Source: Seiridium cupressi
Taxonomy: Eukaryota > Ascomycota > Sordariomycetes > Amphisphaeriales > Sporocadaceae
Direction of reading: 5' to 3'
DNA: 64,000 nt
Assembly: GCA_036674765.1 (NCBI GenBank)
Contig: JARVKI010000047.1
Coordinates: 124,001-188,000 of the forward strand
Below the pieces are notes generated by a model that worked only from the letters and a program-made list of their open reading frames with translations, was not told the DNA's origin and did not search any database. Made by a program: the position numbers and the translations under genes. Below, in pieces: positions 22,711 to 33,091 of this stretch (position 1 is the first letter of the stretch; the number at the start of each line of letters is the position of its first letter).

Positions 22711-24933
22711 ATGCCCGTACCTTTTATTGGACGGCTGAATCCGTGAGTGTCTAGCAGAGCTCCGACGCGCCTCCGGGACTTTGCGCTCATGCTCATTAAT
22801 CCTCGCGCAGCGCCGAGTATATCGCCTTGGTGGGATCCTTCTTCCTTGTCGGCCTCGAGGCTATCATTCGAGTTCTCACCCTCGCCCTACGTATGTAACC
22901 TGGCACGAAGCTCCTGTCAGAGCCGCCGGAAATCCTGGTTACTGACAGCGTTAAATGCAGCAAGCTCCCTCCTCCAACTCTTCTACAGAGCCTCGCGACG
23001 ACTATTTAATCGGTTCACCTCGCCGCAGCAAAAGAAGGCACAAGAGAGGCGCAAATGTGAGCAACAATATCTGTCTCTGGAACCCTGCGTGCGCCGAAGC
23101 TAAGACGAGCCAATAGCTATCTCGACGTCCCTGCAGAACGCGTCCGATTTCGTTGACCTTTGCGCCGCCTTCGGGTACACGGCCGAGGAACATGTGGTTC
23201 AGACCAGAGACGGGTACCTGCTGGGTGTCCACCGTCTAGCATGGCGAAAGGGAGAGGAAGACTTGAAGGTCAACAGTGGACCTCAGAGCCTGAAAAAGAA
23301 GGTCATTTACATGCATCACGGACTTCTGATGAACAGCGAAGTCTGGGTCTGCCTCACAGATGAGCAGCGCTGCCTCCCATTTACCTTGGTGGAAAGGGGC
23401 TTCGATGTTTGGGTATGTCGATTCGTCCATCTACGAGTACTGGCTTACTGACTGCTCGTAATAGCTAGGCAATAACCGAGGAAACAAATACTCCAAGAAG
23501 TCCGTCAAGACATCACCGCAGTCTACTGATTTCTGGAATTTCTCCATCGACGAGTTCGCTTTCTACGATATCCCGGATTCCATTGCCTATATCCTCGAAT
23601 CTACCAAGCAACCTTCTCTTTCGTATATTGGCTTCTCTCAAGGCACCGCTCAATCTTTTGCCAGCTTGGCCGTCCATCCAAAGCTCAACGATCAGGTCAA
23701 TGTGTTCATTGCCCTTGCGCCAGCCATGTCTCCTGCTGGGTTGTCCAATGGTATTGTCGACGCCCTGATTAAGGCTTCACCACAAGTCCTGTTTCTCTTG
23801 TTCGGCCGGCGCTCTATCCTCGCCTCGGCGACCATGTGGCAGTCTATACTTTACCCACCCATCTTCGTCCGTGTCATTGATATGGGCCTGGACTTCTTAT
23901 TCGGATGGAAGGCCAAAAACATGTCCATGTCGCAAAAGCTTGCCGCTTATCCCCATCTATATTCTTTCACCAGCACTAAATCGGTAGTCCATTGGTTCCA
24001 GATCATCCGCAATCAGTCCTTCCAGATGTACGACGACGATGTGCATCCGCTCCTCAGCACCGCAAGCAAGTATACCAAAGTCGCCAAGTACCCCACTCGC
24101 AACATCAAGACCCCCGTCGTTTTGGTCTACGGTGGTAGCGATTCTTTGGTCGATATCAAGGTAATGCTCCACGAACTCCCCAGGCGGACGGTTGCCACAG
24201 AGATTCCTCACTACGAGCATCTCGACTTCCTGTGGGCACGAGATGTTGATACTCAGGTATTTCAACACGTTTTCGATGCGCTCGACAACTTCACAGACGC
24301 CGAACACTCCAAGGAGGAATTCGAGAGCTACCGTCGTGCTCGCCATGCAAGCCTAGGTGCCTCCGCATCCTTTCGACACCAGTAAGTCTTATCATCCATA
24401 ACCAACTTATTGGGTGGCCTAACAGCTGGTGCAGCAAATACCGGAACAGTGACGCTATAGAGTCGGACTCGGCATCTAATAATGGCCAACTGGAGAACAC
24501 AGCGAATCCGTTGATGGCTCACCAGGCTCGTGAGAGCGCTGCTAGCCCGATAACGACAGCTCCTGGGTCAACAACCACCGAAACATCTGGCACGACCTTG
24601 ACATCGCAACCGCTGGAGCCGTCGTATGCCCAAGTCGCAGCAGAGGAGCCAACTCCACAATCGCCTGACCGGGCCGACGGTGGTCTCGACGGCATCGAAG
24701 GTACACCAACTCGCCAGCAGCGTGACTCCAAGATCCCATCGCCTACGTCGAGGAATGCACACCGCAGGCAGGCAAGCGGCGGCAGCACACTTAGCTTTGA
24801 CTCGCCAAAAGCTGGGAAGGGTAAGGGGGGCGGGATCAGGATCGGTACGGCGAAGCCTGTCGGTGGTATCGTTACAGAATCTAGTGCTCCGAGTAGCGGT
24901 GATGAGGGGAGTCAGTCACGGAAGAATCGGTAG
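22711..24933 (+). CDS. Tgl1/Yeh-type steryl ester hydrolase or triacylglycerol lipase
   Basis: This is an alpha/beta-hydrolase lipase of the Tgl1/Yeh family, which hydrolyses steryl esters or triacylglycerols at lipid droplets or the plasma membrane. Exons are 22711..22742, 22811..22890, 22961..23056, 23117..23412, 23465..24381 and 24426..24933, giving 642 residues. The third acceptor is set at 23116 because the later CAG at 23155 would create a stop. An N-terminal membrane helix lies at about 14-38 (ALVGSFFLVGLEAIIRVL). The hydrolase-associated lid follows (ASDFVDLCAAFGYTAEEHVV, TRDGYLLGVHR). The nucleophile elbow is GFSQG, Ser226; the acid is in GGSDSLVD and the His in YEHLDFLWARD. The last exon is a disordered Ser/Thr/Pro tail typical of filamentous fungi. 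Exact substrate cannot be read from sequence. Confidence 0.9.
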
Positions 24934-25396
24934 AGGTAGTGGAGAAGAGCTCGAAAGTTTATCTTCTAGTTCGTGTTGAATAAGAACCCAAACACACTTT
25001 AAGTGACTTGGATTGGTGGATGTATTCGGTGTGACCTAGGACTACCTTCAGTTGGCTGATCAACGTTGCACAGGAACTTGCTACAATTTGTTTAGTACAG
25101 CAGATTGTGAGCTATACTGCTGGCTGAGAAATGGCTGGACTGCATGTCGCGAGTCTACAGCTTGGCAGACTTATGGCCGGTAAAAGGAAGTACTTAAACC
25201 ATCACAAGTAGCGATATGAAACACCGGGAAATGACTGTTTTACTCATAATCTCGGAAATTTTCATCTAAAGATCCTATAGACAGACCCGGGTTATGCCTG
25301 CATTTGACAAGTCCCAATCTAGTGAACGTCAAAGGAAAGCATGGTCCATCATTTCATCTCGTCGTCACGTATTTCCTCCCATGGCATGGTATCAAT
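24934..25396. other. Convergent 3' region between lipase and transaldolase
   Basis: Two genes end toward each other here, so this is shared 3' UTR and terminator sequence. No gene is recognised. Confidence 0.6.
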
Positions 25397-26709
25397 TTAT
25401 GCGGAGATCTTCTTCTTGAGGATATCCTTGAGGGTATCGGCGTCGGCAGCGAACTTGCTAATGCCTTCACGCAGCTTTTCGACGGCCATTTGCTCCTCGT
25501 TGAAGTCGAAGCGGAAGAGGGACTCATCCTTGATGTAGGTCTTCTTGTCGAGCGACAGGTTTGTGGCATCCTTGGCGTCAAGCTTCTTGGGCACCTCGTC
25601 CTTGCTGTTGAGGAGATCCTCAAGCAGGTTGGGAGAGATGGTCAGGTAGTCGCAGCCGGCAAGCTCCGTGATCTCGCCAATGTTACGGAAGGAGGCACCC
25701 ATGACGATGGTCTTGTAGCCGTACTTCTTGTAGTAGTTGAAGATGGCCTGGACAGACTTGACACCAGGGTCCTCCTCCTTGCTGTAGTCCTTCTTGGTGG
25801 AGGCCTTGTACCAGTCTAGGATACGGCCGACGAAAGGTGAAATGAGGAAGGCACCAGCCTCGGCGGCGGCAATGGCCTGCACCAGCGAGAACATGAGTGT
25901 CAAGTTGCAGTTGATGCCGTGGTCGCGCTGTAGGATCTCGGCGGCCTTGATACCCTCCCATGTCGAGGCAATCTTGATTAGGATGCGGTCCTTGGAGATG
26001 CCTTGTTGCTTGTAGAGCTGTGTTGCGGTATTTTGTTAGCTAGTTGCTCTCTATGTGGTCGAGTTTGTTTCAAGAGTGTTTGCTCAAGCTGTGCGTAACA
26101 GGACCGAGGAGTCAGCCATGGGGGGAGGAAAACGTACGTCAATGATGTGCAGAGCCTTCTGAACCGAAGCCTCGGTGGAGAAGGAGAAACGGGCATCGAC
26201 CTCTGTCGAGACCTTGCCGGGGATGATCTTGAGGATCTCCTTGCCGAACTCGACCAGGAGACGGTCGAGGGCGGCGTCGACCTGGTCGTCGACGCTCTTG
26301 CCGCTGCTGTTCTCCTTGGCGTATGTAATGGCCTCGTCGATCAGCTTTGCGTATTCGGCCTTCTTAGAGGCGGCAAGGATCAGGGACGGGTTGGTGGTAG
26401 CATCTTGGGGCTTGTATTTGCCGATGGTAGCAAAGTCACCGGAGTCGCAGACGACGACCTGGGAGCAAGATAAGTGTCAGTCAAGTCACGCTGGATAGCA
26501 GAGGCATCGCAGCAGGGCAATTGGTGATGGGTGTGGTATTTCCCTCATATCCCCAACAGCTATGGGAGATTAAGCTGCGACATGGCGCCATGGGGGTGTA
26601 GTGTAGAGCTTCGCTCACGATGCGGGGCAATTCGCTGTGCTGAAGCGAGAGGAGGTGTCGAAGAACTTACAGTGCCGGAGGCCTTGAGCTGGTCCAGAGA
26701 AGTAGACAT
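25397..26709 (-). CDS. tal1: Transaldolase
   Basis: Transaldolase moves a dihydroxyacetone unit between sedoheptulose-7-phosphate and glyceraldehyde-3-phosphate in the non-oxidative pentose phosphate pathway of the cytosol. Exons are 26709..26671, 26458..26138 and 26017..25397; all boundaries are phase 0 and the product has 326 residues, the usual length. Family blocks are [21 protein letters not shown], split between motifs around DATTNPSLI, then [18 protein letters not shown] with the Schiff-base lysine at K135, CNLTLMFS, and [13 protein letters not shown]. The first intron is long (212 nt) and follows a 13-codon exon. Next to superoxide dismutase this gene has an NADPH and redox-supply theme, but the genes are not co-transcribed. 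Confidence 0.97.
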
Positions 26710-27994
26710 ATTGAGCAACGTTTGCGTGGCTCGGAGTTCAATTAGATGGGTGTGAGTGAGATGGCAAGAGTCAGGTTCTAGGAATGGGAGACGGAGAGCT
26801 TGAGAATATGGAATCAGGTGGTGTTCGGGTTGTTGGGATCAGAATTCTTTAATAAATTCAGTAGGCCGCATGGAGGGGCAACGGGTGGACGTGGAAACAG
26901 CGTCATATCCCATCAGTTTCCATACTTTAGCTAGGACATGGGCCACGTCCGGATCCGCAGGCCAGTGAAGGCCAGGCACGCCAAAGTAGCAGCACACTGC
27001 GCCCCGGTTATTGCACCGTGCTGTCCCCATTATTTGCCTCACAGTAGCTACAATCGCGACGATGCCGGCCCGGCTCCTGCGGGTTCGTCTCAAGCCCGTT
27101 TTGCCATGGCTTATTCATGGAAAATCCCTCGCCTTGCCTCACCGATGACTCTCCCTCCATCACGATGGAGCCACTGTCTCGAGCGTTGTCCTCTGGCCGT
27201 GACCTGTGCAACGAAAAATAGATGCACGATGTTTGCCACCTCTCGCTCGTCACTGATTGTCCGACTCTCCATGCCTCAGAATTCTCCCCGGTGCTTTCTG
27301 GGCATTTAAGGGGGCCCTTACTCATCCATGCTCAACGTTGAAGGTCCCTTTCCAAGCACGTGCGGCGGCAGATTTGCCAACAGTTCCACTTGATTGGAGC
27401 GTTTCAAGCTGCTATGCTCTCAAGGGTATCTACTAAATGGAATCAATATGCAAGTGCTTTAATCGGCCCCATGACCGATAAAGTTGTTTGAGACAGCTCT
27501 TGCTTCAATGAGCCGCCCTTCTTTTTGCCGGACCATTACCCCGAGTTCGCTGTGTTGAGTCAATTATGTTGTGAACTGTGGCGCTGGCCGGCCATTGCAA
27601 TAGAAATGTCGCAATTGTTCTACAAAGACTTCCAAAAGCTCATTTCGCCAAGCTCTCAACCGTCCGCGCTAAGAATCTTGTCCTGCGTCGGCATGGCAGA
27701 ATTGCTGGCATCGGCGGTATCTCGTTGGGATATTAGTCAAGCAACTCGCAGTCACGACTATTCTACTGAATGACAAAGAAAGATACCATGGGTGACTACA
27801 TGTCCATTCCCCTCGGTCGGATTTACACACAGTACAGTATTGCGACAACAATAATACCATGGTTTGTGCCTTGACGGGCAATGCTATTTTCCCATCCATT
27901 GACTATGCTTAATGATTACTTGTGTTTTTGAATCTGAGCTTTGTGTGATTATTGTGCTATGTGACAACAGCTTAGGTTAGGGAGTACTGAGAGC
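26710..27994. other. Intergenic region upstream of tal1, no gene seen
   Basis: This includes the tal1 promoter (26710 upward) and the 3' flank of the Tudor-SN gene (27994 downward). ORFs up to about 120 codons occur but do not start convincingly and carry no domain. No RNA gene is recognised. Confidence 0.55.
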
Positions 27995-30643
27995 TTAATC
28001 CTCAGTGATGTCACCATACTCCCACATACCGCGTCTCTCAGACTTGGCCTGGGTCTCGATCTCGCGCAGCTTCTTGAGCACCTCAGTGCTCTGCGAGCCT
28101 CGCTCCCAAGTCTTCAGCTTCGTTGGAATCATAGCAAGACCTGCTGCCACAATCTCCTTATTGACAGAGTCGGTGAACGAGCTGCTACCACTTGTGGCGT
28201 CAAACAGCGTAACATAGCTTAGTCCTTCCTTGGGATCAGCAAAATCGATACTAGCAACCAGTTTCCTGCCGTCTGTGGAGTCGGCGAGGAAATCAATGGC
28301 ATCGTTGAAGTAATCCCCAGTGGGCAGTTGCACGTAGGACAGTACGGCGTCAACAGCCTGGGGCTTCAATCGTTGCGTGTTGAATTGAGGTTGATCAAGA
28401 GCTCGCAGGTTGGACCAGGGAATCTTCTCCGAGTTTCCGTAGTCAATATAGACAACTTCGGCAACCTTAGAGGTTCGGTCATTCGATCGGATCTTCGCTC
28501 GGTACCATTGGTTGTCAGCGGAAAATTTGGCTGCGACAACATCTCCCGTCTTCGGTGGGTTTGCTAACGCCTTGTTGTTCTTCGAGTCAAGGTGGAATTT
28601 CTTGAACTCGCTCATCAGTGTCTCAAGCGCTGCGGTACCTGAACCAACAATTTGAATCTTCAGTTTTCCATTGGAGTCAATGTTGGTGACAACCACATCC
28701 TTGTACTGCGCAGTCTGCTTATCCTGGGCTGTGGACTCGGCAGACGCCTCATCGTAAGCAGCTTCCTCGGCATCCTCGTCTTGCGAAGGATCCCAATCGT
28801 GCCACTTGCCCTTACGTGCCTCCTTTGCACGCTTCTGTGCAGCGTTGAGCTCATTGGCGTTACCCGATTTCTCGGCAGAATACTGGTGAACCTCGGCCAG
28901 ACCCTCCTCCACCAGAAGCTTGCCAAAGCTCTCTCTGTTGATGTAAAGGTCACCGATGAAACCGCCAACCTTATCCACATCATAGACGTCAACCTCGCAG
29001 TCACGCTGGTTGCAGCGTCGGCTAGCGAGATCCAATGCTTCTTGGCCGAAAGGCTCCCCTTTTTCCTGAGGCAAGCGTGGAGCTCGAGGTGCGCGAATGC
29101 CGGCTAGCACCAATGTAATCTTGACGCCCTCACGTGGAATCAGAACTGTGAATCTCGATCCAGATTTGCAGAAATCAACGATGCCAGGAATCTTCTTCTG
29201 TCTCTGAAGGGTCGAAGCCTGAATCTTTGCTCGCTGTACTGACTCGGAAGCATCAGTGTAAGTCTTGGCCTTGGAAGCCTTTCCTGACCACATTCCTTTC
29301 TTTTCGCTCTGGGCTTTTTCCTGGGCGGCAAGGAGCTCATCGTAGTTCTCAGCTCTATCCGTGTCGTCCTTTCGGTGCCGGATAACCGAAGCCCAGCCCT
29401 CCTCGACTAGTTGGAGGTTAATGTTCTTCCCCTTTTCGGCAATGGTGGCAACATCTCGGGCTTCGAACCCCTCACTGGCAGGCTTGGTACCGTCAATGGT
29501 AACTTTGACGTGCTTGCCGATAAGCTTCTTTCGCAAGAATTCCTTTGCTTCGTCTCTGAAGGGAGACTCTGATGGCTCCTTGGCTCGAGGCCCACGAATG
29601 CTGCTCAGGCTGACTTGCTTCTCCTCGCCAGTCTTGCTTCGCACGTAGATTGTATCTGCAGCGTGGATCTTTGAGACAATCATATCGGATGAGCTTCCAT
29701 CGGTTGCCTTGGCATTGCTGTTCTTGTGCAACCGGAGCTTGCCAATCTGGGCCTTCTTCTCGGCGGCTCGCAGAGGTGCCATCTTCTCTCCAAGCATGGT
29801 CGAGTGGAAGTCGTTGCATCGGGCCAAACCATCCGCAAGGAGAAACTCTGCAATGCTACCGCGCGGATGCAGAACGTGTCCAACCAGCTGACCTTGAGGG
29901 CTGACTCCAACCATCTCAACCTTTACGTCTCGCTGTAGAAGCCTGTTCTCGACATAAGTGCGTGCTTCGTTGCCGAACTCCTCCGCAGCCTGCGTTGTTC
30001 CGGTGGAGGTATTCGTTCTTTCGGTGGCCGGTGTGCGAATACCGGCGATCAAAGTCATGACTTGCAGATGCTTCTTGTCCGAAAGCAGCAATCGGCAAAG
30101 AATGCGATCGCCGCTCAAGACTCTTTCAACGACCGCACCGACCGTCTTGCCCTTCCACTGGTTGAAGAAGTCTGGGGTTCCAAGGTCGTTCTGCACCTCA
30201 ATCAATCCTCCCTTCCCATGGAGACCTTTCTCGTCCGACTTGGCTTGAGACTCGGCTGCCTTCAGATCATCAATCTTGGCTAGAAGATCCTCAGCTTCCT
30301 CCTTGCGGCCAGCATCATCTCGGACCTTGAGCCACCCGGCGTTGACGGCATCGAGGGGAAGCTCGGTGCCATCCTGTAATTGCACGATACCGTACTCTCG
30401 TCCCGACGAAGGGATGGTGTAGTACACGAAACACTTGACCATCTTCCCTTGAGCGAGGGCTCGGAGGTACTCGCGAGATTGAAAAGCAAAAGGCTCATCT
30501 CCTTCTTTGCGCAAGCGAGGAGCGTCGACATAGGCCAGCGAAAACGTGCGCTCCAGAGTCGGGTTATTTGGCGACGTCAGGATGAGAGTGTCACCACTCA
30601 ACACCGACTTGACGTTCGCCATAAATTGCTTGGGCGCTGCCAT
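27995..30643 (-). CDS. snd1: Tudor-SN (SND1-type) multi-nuclease-domain protein
   Basis: Tudor-SN has repeated staphylococcal-nuclease-like domains and one Tudor domain; in other eukaryotes it binds or cuts structured or edited RNA, joins RISC and stress granules, and acts as a transcription coactivator. This is a single exon of 882 residues from ATG 30643. SN folds begin at about residues 8 (ANVKSVLSGDTLIL), 167 (GAVVERVLSGDRI), 335 (VSKIHAADTIYVR) and 500 (IVDFCKSGSRFTVLIP). The Tudor domain is at about 695-760 (KTGDVVAAKFSADNQWYRAKI, then VVYIDYGNSEKI), followed by the partial fifth SN. The Tudor aromatic cage residues W, Y and Y-D-Y are present, so methyl-arginine binding may be kept. Confidence 0.95.
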   Translation of the reverse strand: MAAPKQFMANVKSVLSGDTLILTSPNNPTLERTFSLAYVDAPRLRKEGDEPFAFQSREYLRALAQGKMVKCFVYYTIPSSGREYGIVQLQDGTELPLDAVNAGWLKVRDDAGRKEEAEDLLAKIDDLKAAESQAKSDEKGLHGKGGLIEVQNDLGTPDFFNQWKGKTVGAVVERVLSGDRILCRLLLSDKKHLQVMTLIAGIRTPATERTNTSTGTTQAAEEFGNEARTYVENRLLQRDVKVEMVGVSPQGQLVGHVLHPRGSIAEFLLADGLARCNDFHSTMLGEKMAPLRAAEKKAQIGKLRLHKNSNAKATDGSSSDMIVSKIHAADTIYVRSKTGEEKQVSLSSIRGPRAKEPSESPFRDEAKEFLRKKLIGKHVKVTIDGTKPASEGFEARDVATIAEKGKNINLQLVEEGWASVIRHRKDDTDRAENYDELLAAQEKAQSEKKGMWSGKASKAKTYTDASESVQRAKIQASTLQRQKKIPGIVDFCKSGSRFTVLIPREGVKITLVLAGIRAPRAPRLPQEKGEPFGQEALDLASRRCNQRDCEVDVYDVDKVGGFIGDLYINRESFGKLLVEEGLAEVHQYSAEKSGNANELNAAQKRAKEARKGKWHDWDPSQDEDAEEAAYDEASAESTAQDKQTAQYKDVVVTNIDSNGKLKIQIVGSGTAALETLMSEFKKFHLDSKNNKALANPPKTGDVVAAKFSADNQWYRAKIRSNDRTSKVAEVVYIDYGNSEKIPWSNLRALDQPQFNTQRLKPQAVDAVLSYVQLPTGDYFNDAIDFLADSTDGRKLVASIDFADPKEGLSYVTLFDATSGSSSFTDSVNKEIVAAGLAMIPTKLKTWERGSQSTEVLKKLREIETQAKSERRGMWEYGDITED

Positions 30644-32171
30644 TTTGACGTTGGGGCCTTATTTACTTCTCTGGAGCCAGAAGGGAAAGAGAATGGCAAG
30701 AACTGATCGGGCGTTGTTATGTGATTTTATATAACCTGCAAACATTGTCAGCTCCGGTCAACTTGTCCACTTAGTGTAATGGAATGGGCGATGGGAACCA
30801 GAATGGAGTCACCTCCAGCCATTGTTGCCATTGCTTTGATAAATAGTGAATGTTGACGGCAATGACTAGGTTTGTAGAGACAGCTCGAGCATTGGCAGCA
30901 AACATGCCATGCCGCCTTCCTGCAACACGAGGAAGCAACGGTGAACTTTGCTAAGCCATCGTGCTTAATGTGTACGTAGGGTAGTTGTGTTGTGGAGATA
31001 GAACATTAAGTTGCAACTCTTTGTTATAGAGCCAAGCATTGTCCTGTACGATGACTACTTGTAGCTGGTGGTCCGACGTGGTTGCACGTGATACACCTTT
31101 GCGGCCACGGCTCCTAGGAACGATCTCGACGAGCAAGAATGTTGGGTATGCCTAAACTGGAGAAGAGATGCAATTGGCATGCTCGTATGTTTGCCAAGCG
31201 ACGCAACGATTTTGCTAGAGTTTTTGGGCTGGTGAAGCAAAGAGTTGGACTGCGGGGATATACGGTGTAAAGATGTCCACGGGTGTATTCATCAGTAAAG
31301 AGACCCAGTACTTACATGAGCCAAAGGAACGATGTTTTGGACCGTCTAGTAGCAATACGTGAAATGATCGATAGGGATATGAGGTCGGCCGTAACAAACC
31401 AAAAGAAAAGGCAAACTTGAGATTGGTGAGTAGCTCTAGGCTCAGGTTCAGTCCCTCGTAAGAGATCGTGTGCTCGATCTCGAATTTGACACCTGGGCAA
31501 CTTTCATCATTTTGTGGGGAAAGCTCCGAGCTTGAGACTCAGACTTGCCGCTCGGCCACTTACAGATCGCCAGGGTTTAGTTAGCGAGGGGCGTGAAAGG
31601 GGTTCTCATGGCGGGGCAGCTCCTCGGTGAGGGGTCGTTCTTTGCTGCAGCTTGACACAACTATATGGAGGTAGTTCAGCCACCGTTCGAATGACCGCCA
31701 ATTATGTGACGGGTGCACGTCCTGTGCTCGTGGGATCATGTTGCTAAGAATAATGCCTACCCTTCTCTTCTCATACGGCAAAGCGAAAAGATAAGCTAGT
31801 ATACCTATGTCTGTCCGTAGGTATGTGGCCTTAGGCAATGGAGCTAAATAAGTCCGACGAAGCTCAATTTGGAGCTCTCATTGCAACCCGGACCAATCGG
31901 CCAGCATTGATGTTGGATAACAAGGAGCTCTTTACCGTTGCTGCAATCGCCAGTAGAACAATCGAACTGGGTATGATTTGATACACAACTAGTTTCACGA
32001 AGTCATACAAGTTTTTAATTCTAAGTCGATTTGAAGAGCGGACTCGGGTATGATCATTGATCAAACTGGGTACAAAGTATTTGTCCTATCCAAAAATTCT
32101 TTTGGAACATAACCTCAGGTCCGTCCGTGTTGTGAGATCCCACCTAGCGGGCGCATGCTCGAACAACAAAC
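30644..32171. other. Intergenic region upstream of Tudor-SN and 3' of sod1
   Basis: A TATA-like TTATATAAAA (minus-strand reading, about 30726-30735) lies some 85 bp upstream of the Tudor-SN ATG. Elsewhere only short ORFs are seen. No gene or repeat is recognised. Confidence 0.5.
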
Positions 32172-33091
32172 TTAGTTGGAGATACCGATGACACCTGGGA
32201 GACATTAGCATTGAAACCGTAATGCTGAAGATACAATGGACATACCACAAGCGGGGCGGGTGCCGGCGTTGCCAGTCTTGAGGGACTCCTCGTTGCCACC
32301 CTTGCCAAGGTCATCAGTGCCGGCGTGAACAACAACAGTACGCTTTTCGCAGGAGTCAGTTAGTCGGCTCAATAATTCATGTTGTGATCACTACTCACGC
32401 CAATGACGCTGTGGGGGCCAATCAGCTTGATGAGTTGGTCTTCCACGGAACCCTTCGAGTTACCCTGGCCATCGGTGTCGATGTTGCCCAAATCACCAAC
32501 GTGGCGCTTCTCATCGGTACGGTTACCGTGGGTCAGGTTGTGGGGGTTGACTACTCGGTATCAGCCTTGTCTTCCTCTTCCTGTTTGAACCGTAACATCT
32601 CGCAACGTACAGTGGGGTCCAGCGGATGTGCAGCCGTTGGTGTTGTCACCGAAGGTGTGGATGTGCATGCCACGCTTAGCGTTGGCATCGTGGCCGGTGA
32701 TGTCCCACGAGACGGTGGTAGCGGCAGACTCGGAGGCCTGCTCGAAGGTGATGGTACCGGTGATCTTGGAGTCACCACGGACGACAGCGACTGTGTACAG
32801 AAAGCAGCGTTAGCCAATGACTCGCTCAATATGACTATAGCTCGAGGCTCTTTCTGATGGAGCGACTAGGGTCCCACACGGCAGTCAAGCAGAACGACCT
32901 CAGGGATTGGCTCCCGTCGAGTCGCTTCTCTATAGGATTGACCATCAAGGTAAGCACCCATCAAGGTCGTTGCTGGCCGTTGTGAAAATGGCCGCAATCC
33001 TGCTCATGCACTTGGCCCCCTCCCGAGGCGGAGAATGGCGAACAAAATTGGGGTAAAGTGTATATATAAGATGCTTACCGGCCTTGACCAT
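32172..33091 (-). CDS. sod1: Cu/Zn superoxide dismutase
   Basis: Sod1 dismutates superoxide to oxygen and hydrogen peroxide in the cytosol and intermembrane space. Exons are 33091..33079 (13 nt), 32790..32611, 32550..32399, 32342..32246 and 32194..32172. Phases are consistent and give exactly 154 residues, the family length. Copper ligands are H47, H49, H64 and H121; zinc ligands are H64, H72, H81 and D84; the disulfide is C58-C147 and the guiding arginine R144. Motifs seen are [17 protein letters not shown] and [15 protein letters not shown]. There is no signal peptide, so this is the intracellular form. The first intron is 287 nt after only four codons, which often places regulatory sequence inside the gene. 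Confidence 0.97.

Noticed and set aside
23117..23160. Later CAG acceptor at 23153-23155 in the lipase gene
   Set aside because: Using it creates a stop codon at the junction; the TAG ending at 23116 keeps the frame and family sequence.
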